A model generated the notes under the pieces. It was given only the letters and a program-made list of their open reading frames with translations. It was not told the DNA's origin and did not search any database. 5,775 nt of DNA from Planctomycetota bacterium (GTDB lineage: Bacteria; Planctomycetota; Brocadiia; Brocadiales; Brocadiaceae). Below, in pieces: positions 1 through 5,775 of the stretch (positions are counted from its first letter, which is position 1; every line of letters begins with the position of its first letter). The position numbers and the translations under genes were made by a program. The stretch spans positions 1 to 5,775 of the forward strand of contig JAHFOW010000184.1 in NCBI GenBank assembly GCA_023261465.1. The letters run 5' to 3'.

Positions 1-2660
1 ATATCTTTTCTCCCGCATCAGGTGAGCCTATTATAACACCAACACAAGACATTGTTTTAGGTTGTGCTTATCTGACGACAAGTGTTCAGGAAGAAAGCGA
101 GGGGGAGCTTATGAAATTCAACGGTCCCGATGAGGTTCTTTTTGCACTTGCAGTGAAAAAGGTGAGACTTCATACAAAGATCTTAATAAGACTTAGTCAG
201 TCTAAAATAATAAAGGATCGTTTTGGCTCTGAAGAGCCTAAGGGTAGTTTATGTAAGACTACTGTAGGGCGCGTGGTTTTTAATAACATTTTACCTCAAG
301 GGATGCCATTCTACAACTATGCCTTAGATTTGAAAGGTATTAGCAGGATCATCCAGGACTGTTATAAGCTTCTCGGAAGAGCAGAGACAATCGTATTGCT
401 GGACGATATTAAAGAGACAGGCTTTAAGGAGTGTACGAAAGCAGGGCTTTCATTTGCAATAACAGATGTAAAAATGCCGACAAAGAAGCGTGAAATAATA
501 GATAAAACACAAAAAGAAATAGATCGAATACAGAATTTGTATAGAAAAGGTGTCATTACAGAAGGTGAGCGTTATAACCAGATCATAGATGCATGGACTT
601 CTGCCAGCGAGCGGGTTGCAGAGGAGATGATTAGCGAGCTGAGAACAGACACGAGAGATGGCAAGCCGTATTTGAACCCGGTTTATTTGATGTCTGCTTC
701 TGGGGCGAGAGGTAGCTCCCAGCAGTTACGGCAGCTAGCAGGTATGCGTGGTTTAATGGCAAAGCCATCTGGTAAGATTATTGAGACTCCAATTAAAGCT
801 AATTTCAGGGAAGGGCTTGGCGTGCTGGAGTATTTTAGTTCAACACACGGTGCGCGAAAGGGGTTGGCTGATACCGCCTTAAAAACAGCAGATTCCGGCT
901 ATTTGACGAGAAAGCTAGCAGATGTTGCGCAGAACGTAGTCATAACTGCTCAGGATTGTGGTACGACCAACGGTATTACCAAGAGTGTTATTTACCGAGG
1001 CGAAAAAGTCGAAGTTCCTCTAAGCAAGGTTATCAACGGTCGGGTGGCAAGAAATAATATAGTTGACTTGATTAAGGATGAGGTAATTGTAAAAGAAAAT
1101 GAATTAATTACCGAAGAAAAGGCGAAAAGAATAGAAGCGTTGGGGTACGAGAAAATAAAGGTTCGTTCGCCACTGACCTGTGAAATGTCGTTGGGTCTCT
1201 GTGTTAAGTGCTATGGAATGGATTTGTCGAGAGGGGACTTTGTAGAAGAAGGTATGGCTGTGGGCATTATTGCTGCGCAGTCAATCGGTGAGCCAGGCAC
1301 ACAGCTGACCATGAAGACATTCCATATTGGAGGAACTGCAACGCGTTCAGTAGAAGAATCTGAAATAAAGGCCAAGCGTGCCGGTATTGTAAAATACAAC
1401 AATTTGAATGTTGTTAAGAATCCAGAAGGCAAAAATGTTGCGATTAATGCGAATGGTGAGATTTTACTTGTAGATTCAAAGGGAAGGCAGATTGATAAGC
1501 ATACACTTGTACTCGGTGCAGAAGTAGCGGTAAAGGAAAATGATAACGTGGTCGCTCACCAAGTTTTAACAAGATGGGACCCGCATATGATACCTATCTT
1601 GAGTGAAATGTCTGGTAAAGTTCGATTTGAAGATATAGTCTTAGGGAAGACAATGCGGCATGAATCGGATGCTTCTTCGGGGATTAAGCGCAAAGTGATT
1701 ATGGAGCACAAGGGAGACCTGCATCCCCAGATTATCATTGAGGACGAAACAGGTAAGATACTTGGACTTTATTCAATACCAGAGAAAGCACATATTGAGG
1801 TAGAAGAAGGCGAGGCGGTAATAGCCGGTACTTTGCTTGCCAAAACACCGCGTGAAATTTCAAGAACAGAGGATATTACAGGTGGTTTGCCTAGAGTTGC
1901 TGAAATTTTTGAATCCCGGAAGCCCAAAGACCCAGCCGTTATGAGTGAAATAGACGGTTTGGTTGAAGTAGGTGAAAAAAGACGTGGGAAGCGTACGATT
2001 ATAGTTAAGAGTGAAACAAGTATGGAAATTGAGCACCTTGTCCCAAGAGGTAAGCATTTGAAGGTGCATAGGGGAGACCGAATTAGGGCGGGTAGTCCGT
2101 TAGTGGAGGGTCCACTGATATTACAGGATATTTTAAGGATAAGTGGCGAAGAAGAGTTGCAAACGTATATGTTGAAAGAAGTTCAAAATGTCTACAGATC
2201 TCAAAATGTGCCGATTGATGATAAACATGTTGAAATAATAATTGGTCAAATGCTGAGAAAGGTAAAGGTTGACGATGTAGGCGACACTAATTTTTTACCT
2301 GGTCAGACTGTTGATAAATTCAGATTTAAAGATGAAAACAAAAAGATAATTGAAAAGGGAGGAAAGCCAGCAACAGCAAAGCCTTTGTTGTTGGGTATTA
2401 CGAAAGCGTCCCTGCAGTCTGACAGTTTTATATCTGCTGCGTCGTTCCAGGAGACCACTAAGGTGCTGACGAGGGCAGCCCTCGAAGGAAAGATAGATGG
2501 ATTAGTCGGTTTGAAAGAAAACGTAATCCTTGGACATTTGGTTCCTGCTGGAACCGGTTATAAGGCCTACTGCACCCTTACATCAGTACCTTCAGAACAA
2601 AATGAGTTACAAATGAACGGAAAAGATAAGGAAAAAGAGCTTGTCACATCAACCCAATAA
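1..2660 (+). CDS. rpoC: DNA-directed RNA polymerase subunit beta' (5'-truncated by the window edge)
   Basis: Catalytic subunit of RNA polymerase. The frame is open to the window edge: codons from base 3 already read IFSPASGEPIITPTQDIVLG, a conserved beta' stretch that in E. coli lies about 30 residues after the catalytic NADFDGD motif. The active-site aspartates are therefore just upstream and about 886 residues are present. Visible in order: secondary-channel rim helices (about 500-650), F-loop SGARGSSQQLRQLAGMRG (690-750), bridge helix STHGARKGLADTALKTADSG (about 837-930), zinc-site cysteines at codons 957, 1179, 1200 and 1209 (C...CX6CX2C), trigger loop GTQLTMKTFHIGG (1296-1334) with the Met and His that contact substrate, and an insertion of about 170 residues within the trigger loop (about 1344-1860) matching E. 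coli SI3. DITGGLPRVAEIFESR and the C-terminal blocks QMLRKVKV and SFQETTKVLTRAALEGKIDG follow. A charged tail of about 30 residues looks lineage-specific. All key residues are intact. Stop is TAA at 2658; rpsL follows 12 bases later. Confidence 0.98.
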   Translation, partial: IFSPASGEPIITPTQDIVLGCAYLTTSVQEESEGELMKFNGPDEVLFALAVKKVRLHTKILIRLSQSKIIKDRFGSEEPKGSLCKTTVGRVVFNNILPQGMPFYNYALDLKGISRIIQDCYKLLGRAETIVLLDDIKETGFKECTKAGLSFAITDVKMPTKKREIIDKTQKEIDRIQNLYRKGVITEGERYNQIIDAWTSASERVAEEMISELRTDTRDGKPYLNPVYLMSASGARGSSQQLRQLAGMRGLMAKPSGKIIETPIKANFREGLGVLEYFSSTHGARKGLADTALKTADSGYLTRKLADVAQNVVITAQDCGTTNGITKSVIYRGEKVEVPLSKVINGRVARNNIVDLIKDEVIVKENELITEEKAKRIEALGYEKIKVRSPLTCEMSLGLCVKCYGMDLSRGDFVEEGMAVGIIAAQSIGEPGTQLTMKTFHIGGTATRSVEESEIKAKRAGIVKYNNLNVVKNPEGKNVAINANGEILLVDSKGRQIDKHTLVLGAEVAVKENDNVVAHQVLTRWDPHMIPILSEMSGKVRFEDIVLGKTMRHESDASSGIKRKVIMEHKGDLHPQIIIEDETGKILGLYSIPEKAHIEVEEGEAVIAGTLLAKTPREISRTEDITGGLPRVAEIFESRKPKDPAVMSEIDGLVEVGEKRRGKRTIIVKSETSMEIEHLVPRGKHLKVHRGDRIRAGSPLVEGPLILQDILRISGEEELQTYMLKEVQNVYRSQNVPIDDKHVEIIIGQMLRKVKVDDVGDTNFLPGQTVDKFRFKDENKKIIEKGGKPATAKPLLLGITKASLQSDSFISAASFQETTKVLTRAALEGKIDGLVGLKENVILGHLVPAGTGYKAYCTLTSVPSEQNELQMNGKDKEKELVTSTQ

Positions 2661-2666
2661 AGGTGA
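2661..2666 (+). promoter_or_regulatory. Ribosome binding site of rpsL
   Basis: AGGTGA directly follows the rpoC stop codon and sits 6 bases before the rpsL ATG. The TGA inside it (2664-2666) is in frame with rpsL, so no longer N-terminus is possible. Confidence 0.75.
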
Positions 2667-2672
2667 AGAAAT

Positions 2673-3044
2673 ATGCCAACAATAAATCAATTGATCAGAA
2701 AAGGTAGAAAGAACGTTAAAAGGAAGAGTAAGTGTCCAGATTTGGAAAAGTGTTCTCAGAAAAAGGGGGTATGTCTTCAGGTTATGACGAGGACACCGAA
2801 AAAACCGAACTCAGCGTTGAGAAAGGTAGCCAGGGTCAGATTGTCTAACGGAAGGGAAATAACTGCCTATATTCCAGGCGAAGGACATAATTTACAGGAA
2901 CATTCGATTGTGTTGGTGCGTGGAGGTCGCGTGAGAGATCTTCCAGGTATTAAGTATCATATAATACGTGGGACGCTAGATTGTGCAGGTGTTGATGGAA
3001 GACGGCGTTCACGCTCAAAATATGGAACAAAAACCCCTAAGTAG
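2673..3044 (+). CDS. rpsL: 30S ribosomal protein S12
   Basis: Decoding-centre protein of the small subunit, contacting helices 18, 27 and 44 of 16S rRNA and monitoring codon-anticodon fit. The 123 residues match the usual family length (about 123-125) and it is recognisable end to end: MPTINQLIRKGRK at the N-terminus, TPKKPNSALRKVARVRLSNG (41-60), IPGEGHNLQEHSIVLVRGG (67-85), RDLPGIKYHIIRGTLDCAG (88-106) and RSKYGTKTPK at the end. Lys43, a classic streptomycin-resistance position, is wild type. Position 88, usually Lys, is Arg. Asp89, the residue beta-methylthiolated by RimO in some bacteria, is present. Cysteines occur at 21, 27, 34 and 104; 27, 34 and 104 also occur in E. coli S12. The ATG is fixed by an in-frame TGA 9 bases upstream. 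The gene lies 12 bases after rpoC and 26 before rpsG, so co-transcription is likely. Confidence 0.98.
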   Translation: MPTINQLIRKGRKNVKRKSKCPDLEKCSQKKGVCLQVMTRTPKKPNSALRKVARVRLSNGREITAYIPGEGHNLQEHSIVLVRGGRVRDLPGIKYHIIRGTLDCAGVDGRRRSRSKYGTKTPK

Positions 3045-3054
3045 TTTTTCTTTG

Positions 3055-3060
3055 AAGGAG
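3055..3060 (+). promoter_or_regulatory. Ribosome binding site of rpsG
   Basis: AAGGAG lies 10 bases before the ATG at 3071; the adjoining AAGG (3061-3064) is a nearer alternative. An in-frame TAG at 3065-3067, six bases before the ATG, excludes any upstream start. The whole rpsL-rpsG gap is only 26 bases. Confidence 0.7.
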
Positions 3061-3070
3061 AAGGTAGCGT

Positions 3071-3553
3071 ATGGCGCTCGCTTATAGAAGCACGGAGGTT
3101 TTTTTACAACCCGATACTAAATTTAAAAGTAAGTTAGTATCGAAGTTTGTTAATTGTTTGATGAGTAAAGGCAAGAAGAGTGTTGCAGAAAAAGTTTTTT
3201 ATGATGCAATGGATATCGTTACAAAGAAAATTGGCGATGTTGAAGCATTAGAGATATTTGAAACTATAATTAATAATGTAAAACCTCTGGTTGAGGTGCG
3301 GTCAAAGCGCGTAGGTGGTGCCACATATCAGGTGCCAGTTGAAGTGCCAAAGCAGAGGCAACAGTCATTAGCGATCCGGTGGATAATAAATGCCGCAAAG
3401 GCAAAGAAGGGTCGGCCAATGTTTCAAAGGCTTGCTGACGAAATAGAGGATGCATACAAGAAACAAGGTACTGCTATAACCCAAAGAGAAAACACTCATA
3501 AAATGGCTGAAGCAAATAAGGCGTTTGCGCACTTTGCATGGTCTAAATTTTAA
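3071..3553 (+). CDS. rpsG: 30S ribosomal protein S7
   Basis: Primary assembly protein that nucleates the 16S rRNA 3' (head) domain and lies near the E-site tRNA and mRNA exit. It has 160 residues, close to the usual 156. Conserved blocks: KFVNCLMSKGKKSVAEKVFY (25-44, the family signature), the rRNA-binding beta-hairpin VEVRSKRVGGATYQVPVEV (74-92), RQQSLAIRWI (96-105) and RENTHKMAEANKAFAHFAW (139-157). The protein ends three residues after the FAHFAW block, without the longer tail seen in E. coli. The N-terminus (MALAYRSTEVFLQPD) lacks the Arg-rich start (MPRRR or similar) of most bacteria, and a similarly atypical start is what I recall from planctomycetes. The start is secure because TAG is in frame two codons upstream. 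In E. coli, S7 represses this operon from a site between rpsL and rpsG; that gap is too short here. A slippery heptamer and hairpin lie at codons 10-24. Confidence 0.97.
   Translation: MALAYRSTEVFLQPDTKFKSKLVSKFVNCLMSKGKKSVAEKVFYDAMDIVTKKIGDVEALEIFETIINNVKPLVEVRSKRVGGATYQVPVEVPKQRQQSLAIRWIINAAKAKKGRPMFQRLADEIEDAYKKQGTAITQRENTHKMAEANKAFAHFAWSKF
3100..3106 (+). other. Slippery heptamer T-TTT-TTA in rpsG (possible -1 frameshift site)
   Basis: Codons 10-12 of rpsG are GTT TTT TTA, giving the canonical X-XXY-YYZ heptamer in the correct frame. A GGAGG Shine-Dalgarno-like sequence (3094-3098) lies just upstream and a 9-bp stem begins 5 bases downstream. A -1 shift would add four codons and stop at TAA 3118-3120, giving a 16-residue peptide. 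The same heptamer also occurs in rpoC at 2291-2297 without an obvious matching stem, so the heptamer alone is weak evidence. Function is inference. Confidence 0.25.
3112..3142 (+). repeat. Inverted repeat / predicted mRNA hairpin at the start of rpsG
   Basis: CGATACTAA (3112-3120) is perfectly complementary to TTAGTATCG (3134-3142), giving a 9-bp stem with a 13-base AT-rich loop, 42 bases inside the gene. The repeat is seen directly. It could stimulate frameshifting at the adjacent heptamer, act as a translational operator, or be chance: perfect 9-bp repeats with short loops are expected about 0.3 times in a window of this size by rough arithmetic. Confidence 0.5.
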
Positions 3554-3556
3554 AAT

Positions 3557-3562
3557 AGGAAG
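3557..3562 (+). promoter_or_regulatory. Ribosome binding site of fusA
   Basis: AGGAAG, 9 bases before the fusA ATG, is the weakest-looking of the four Shine-Dalgarno sequences in the window. The in-frame rpsG stop (TAA 3551-3553) closes the frame upstream and no other start codon lies in the gap. Confidence 0.6.
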
Positions 3563-3571
3563 TTTAGTAAT

Positions 3572-5626
3572 ATGAATATAGAAAAAATGAGGAATTTTGG
3601 AATTGCGGCTCATATTGACGCAGGCAAAACAACCACTTCAGAACGTATTCTCTTTTATACGGGGAAATCATATAAAATGGGAGAAGTACATGATGGCACG
3701 TGCGTCATGGACTGGATGGAGGAAGAACAGAAGCGTGGTATAACAATTACGGCCGCCGCAACCACATGTTTTTGGAAAGATCACCATTTTAATCTTATAG
3801 ACACGCCCGGGCATGTTGATTTCACTGTAGAGGTTGAACGTTCTCTTCGTGTCTTGGACGGAGCCGTTTGTGTATTTTGCGGTGTAGGTGGCGTGGAAGC
3901 GCAATCGGAAACGGTATGGCGTCAGGCTGATAAATATAATGTGCCAAGGATATGCTTTGTTAATAAGATGGACCGGACAGGCGCTGATTTTTTGCGGGTT
4001 GTTGGTGAAATTAACGAAAGATTAGGAATGAAAGCTATTCCTATTCAGATGCCTATTGGAAGTGAGCAGAGCTTTTTAGGCGTTGTTGACTTGGTTACAA
4101 TGAAGGCTATTGTGTATACAGATACTGAAGATAGTTTGGGAGTTAATTTTTCAATTACAGAAATTCCAGACGACTATAAAATAGAAGCAGCGCGCCAGAG
4201 AGAAAAAATGATTGAAGGATTAGCAGAACAGGTTGATTGCTTAACCGAAAAATTCTTAAATGGCGATTCTATATCAAACGAAGAGATTAAAAAAGCTATA
4301 CGTGAGGGAACAATAAATTTAAAATTTGTGCCTGTGATGTGTGGTTCTGCATTTAAGAAAAAGGGTGTTCAACCACTTTTAGATGCAGTGTGCGACTATT
4401 TACCGTCGCCTATCGATAAGAAGGCGGTGGTTGGTACAAATCCTAATACAGACGAAGAGATTACTAGAAAGCCTTTACCTACAGAACCTTTTTGTGCGCT
4501 TGCATTTAAAATAGCATCCGATAAGCATGGTGATTTGACGTTCATCAGGGTATATTCCGGAAAAATAACTTCCGGGTCAAGAGTTTTGAATTCTGGAAAA
4601 GACAAAAAAGAATTAGTCAGCCGTATTTATAAAATGCACGCTAATAATAGAGAACAAACTGAAGAATTAAGTGCCGGGGAGATCGGTGCAGTAATAGGCT
4701 TGAAATATACAGTTACAGGTGATACGTTATGCGATCTGGATAATCCTATCGTACTAGAAAAAATGGAATTTCCTGAAACTGTTATTTCAATGGCTATAGA
4801 GCCAAAATCAGACGCTGAGAAAGAGAAGCTGGGTATGGTCCTTGCTAAATTGGCTAAAGAAGATCCTACGTTCAAAACGTTTGTTGATAAAGAAACAGGA
4901 CAACAAATTATTTCCGGAATGGGAGAATTGCATTTAGAGGTTATTAAGAACAGGATGTTATCAGAGTATAAAGTGGATGCCAATGTAGGCGCGCCAAAAG
5001 TATCTTATCGGGAAACAATTGGCAAAAAGGTTGAGGTTGAAGGCAAATTTATTCAACAGACGGGCGGCCATGGTCAGTATGGACATATCTGGATTATATT
5101 GGAACCATTTAAAGGCGAAGAGGCTGTAACTTTCGAGGATGATATTGTTGGTGGAAAGATTCCAAAGCAATATGTACGCTCCGTCGAAAAAGGCATAAGA
5201 GATGCGGCTACAACGGGTGTACTTGGTGGTTATCCACTCATTGATATAAAAGTAACGTTAACAGATGGTTCGACTCATCCGGTTGATTCTTCAGATTTTG
5301 CCTTTTATACGGCAGCGAGCATTGCACTCAAAAAGGGAGTTGAAATGGCTAAATCCATTTTGCTGGAGCCAATAATGTCTTTGGAGATAACAGTTCCGGA
5401 GCAATATATGGGTGATGTAATTAGCGAAATACATAGCCGCAGGGCAAATATAATAGAAATGGGTTCGAGAGGAGGTCTTCGTATAATAAAGGGGGAGGTA
5501 CCTCTCGCAGAAATGTTTGGATATGCAACAGTGTTAAGGTCGATAACTCAGGGTAGAGGAACCTATACCATGGAACCGCTCGAGTACAGGCCTGCTCCCG
5601 CAAAGGCATTTAGTAGTGTAGCTTAA
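3572..5626 (+). CDS. fusA: Elongation factor G (translocase GTPase)
   Basis: Ribosomal GTPase that drives tRNA-mRNA translocation and, with ribosome recycling factor, subunit splitting. It has 684 residues, slightly shorter than E. coli EF-G (704). G domain: G1 AHIDAGKTT (13-21), switch I with RGITI (55-59), G3 DTPGH (77-81), G4 NKMD (131-134) and G5 CGSAFK (257-262), with the usual G' insertion between G4 and G5. Domain II is about 300-400; domain III contains SGMGELHLEVI (448-458); domain IV has GGHGQYGH (498-505) and the tip loop THPVDSSDFAF (568-578), whose His569 matches the E. coli tip histidine; domain V has EVPLAEMFGYATVLRS (642-657). It looks like the canonical EF-G I type of the str operon rather than an EF-G II paralogue. 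There are ten cysteines, several where Ala or Val is common (44, 66, 100, 128). The start is bounded by the in-frame rpsG stop; Met6 is a less likely alternative. Confidence 0.97.
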   Translation: MNIEKMRNFGIAAHIDAGKTTTSERILFYTGKSYKMGEVHDGTCVMDWMEEEQKRGITITAAATTCFWKDHHFNLIDTPGHVDFTVEVERSLRVLDGAVCVFCGVGGVEAQSETVWRQADKYNVPRICFVNKMDRTGADFLRVVGEINERLGMKAIPIQMPIGSEQSFLGVVDLVTMKAIVYTDTEDSLGVNFSITEIPDDYKIEAARQREKMIEGLAEQVDCLTEKFLNGDSISNEEIKKAIREGTINLKFVPVMCGSAFKKKGVQPLLDAVCDYLPSPIDKKAVVGTNPNTDEEITRKPLPTEPFCALAFKIASDKHGDLTFIRVYSGKITSGSRVLNSGKDKKELVSRIYKMHANNREQTEELSAGEIGAVIGLKYTVTGDTLCDLDNPIVLEKMEFPETVISMAIEPKSDAEKEKLGMVLAKLAKEDPTFKTFVDKETGQQIISGMGELHLEVIKNRMLSEYKVDANVGAPKVSYRETIGKKVEVEGKFIQQTGGHGQYGHIWIILEPFKGEEAVTFEDDIVGGKIPKQYVRSVEKGIRDAATTGVLGGYPLIDIKVTLTDGSTHPVDSSDFAFYTAASIALKKGVEMAKSILLEPIMSLEITVPEQYMGDVISEIHSRRANIIEMGSRGGLRIIKGEVPLAEMFGYATVLRSITQGRGTYTMEPLEYRPAPAKAFSSVA

Positions 5627-5646
5627 TATTTTTCACGAATGGATTT

Positions 5647-5651
5647 GGAGG
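5647..5651 (+). promoter_or_regulatory. Ribosome binding site of tuf
   Basis: GGAGG, 8 bases before the tuf ATG, is the strongest Shine-Dalgarno match in the window. This suits a very highly translated gene. Confidence 0.8.
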
Positions 5652-5659
5652 TTTGACAG

Positions 5660-5775
5660 ATGGCAAAAGAGGTATTTAAGCGGACGAAGCCGCATGTGAA
5701 CGTAGGGACGATAGGGCATGTAGATCATGGGAAGACGACATTGACGTCGGTGATAACCCATGTGTTGGCGAAGCA
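5660..5775 (+). CDS. tuf: Elongation factor Tu, N-terminal fragment (3' end beyond the window)
   Basis: GTPase that delivers aminoacyl-tRNA to the ribosomal A site. Only 38 complete codons are present, starting MAKEVFKRTKPHVNVGTIGH; the P-loop GHVDHGKT occupies residues 19-26, followed by TLTSVITHVLAK. This start and P-loop are diagnostic of bacterial EF-Tu. The ORF is cut by the window edge, not broken. It starts 33 bases after fusA with no terminator hairpin between them, as expected for the last gene of the str operon. Codon choice differs from the genes upstream: 21 of the 37 codons after the start end in G (all three glycines GGG, mostly ACG and AAG), against 6 of the first 37 in fusA. 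Whether a second tuf copy exists cannot be told from here. Confidence 0.96.
   Translation, partial: MAKEVFKRTKPHVNVGTIGHVDHGKTTLTSVITHVLAK

Noticed and set aside
101..113. GGGGGAG followed by ATG at 111 as a gene start
   Set aside because: The frame is open upstream to base 1 and encodes conserved beta' sequence, so this Met is internal to rpoC. The spacing of 3 bases is also too short for a good ribosome binding site.
2291..2297. Second slippery heptamer T-TTT-TTA, in rpoC
   Set aside because: It is in the correct frame but I see no strong stem at the right distance downstream. It shows that the heptamer alone occurs by chance here.
5466..5507. Inverted repeat CGAGAGG/CCTCTCG with an inner palindrome GAGGTACCTC (5495-5504) near the fusA end
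   Set aside because: The 7-bp arms are 28 bases apart, the two pairings compete, there is no T-run, and the codons encode conserved EF-G domain V residues. Chance is the best explanation.
362..5609. Minus-strand open frames of 60-118 codons scattered across the window
   Set aside because: All lie opposite strongly conserved genes, show no recognisable protein family or good ribosome binding site, and are what codon bias on the + strand would produce.
5653..5678. TTGACA (5653-5658) as a -35 box near the tuf start
   Set aside because: The only TA-rich candidate -10 (TATTTA, 5673-5678) is 14 bases away and already inside tuf, so transcription would start after the tuf start codon.
1..5775. An undescribed defence, mobile or metabolic system
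   Set aside because: Every substantial open frame is a universally conserved housekeeping gene in a standard order; there is no non-coding stretch longer than 33 bases to hold anything else.

Overview
The window is a piece of the universally conserved bacterial transcription/translation gene cluster. On the + strand it reads rpoC (5' end cut off) - rpsL - rpsG - fusA - tuf (3' end cut off). All five genes run in one direction. They are separated by 12, 26, 18 and 33 bases, each has its own Shine-Dalgarno-like sequence, and I see no terminator or convincing promoter between them. The simplest reading is one transcription unit in which the rpoBC block runs straight into the str (streptomycin) operon. 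No RNA gene, mobile element, CRISPR array or origin is visible, and nearly every base is coding.

Organism. The base composition is moderately AT-rich, TAA/TAG stops are used normally, and beta' carries the large trigger-loop insertion typical of many Gram-negative phyla. S7 has an atypical N-terminus (start MALAYRSTEV), with KFVNCLM, VFYDA, RQQSLAIRWI and RENTHKMAEANKAFAHFAW blocks that resemble planctomycete S7 proteins as I remember them. I infer a Planctomycetota bacterium. The fairly low GC and cysteine-rich EF-G would suit an anaerobic low-GC lineage such as the anammox order Brocadiales. This was recalled from memory, not searched.

Layout. Bases 1-2660: C-terminal two thirds of RNA polymerase beta' (rim helices, F-loop, bridge helix, zinc site, trigger loop with insertion, C-terminal clamp elements). 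2673-3044: ribosomal protein S12. 3071-3553: ribosomal protein S7. 3572-5626: elongation factor G. 5660-end: first 38 codons of elongation factor Tu. Together these make the RNA polymerase catalytic subunit, two small-subunit proteins (decoding centre and 3' head domain of 16S rRNA), the translocase and the aminoacyl-tRNA carrier, so the unit links transcription and translation capacity.

I found no undescribed system. The points most worth a second look are a frameshift-signal-like arrangement early in rpsG (slippery T-TTT-TTA, 5-base spacer, 9-bp stem), an abrupt switch to G-ending codons at tuf, and an rpsL-rpsG gap too short for the E. coli-type S7 operator.
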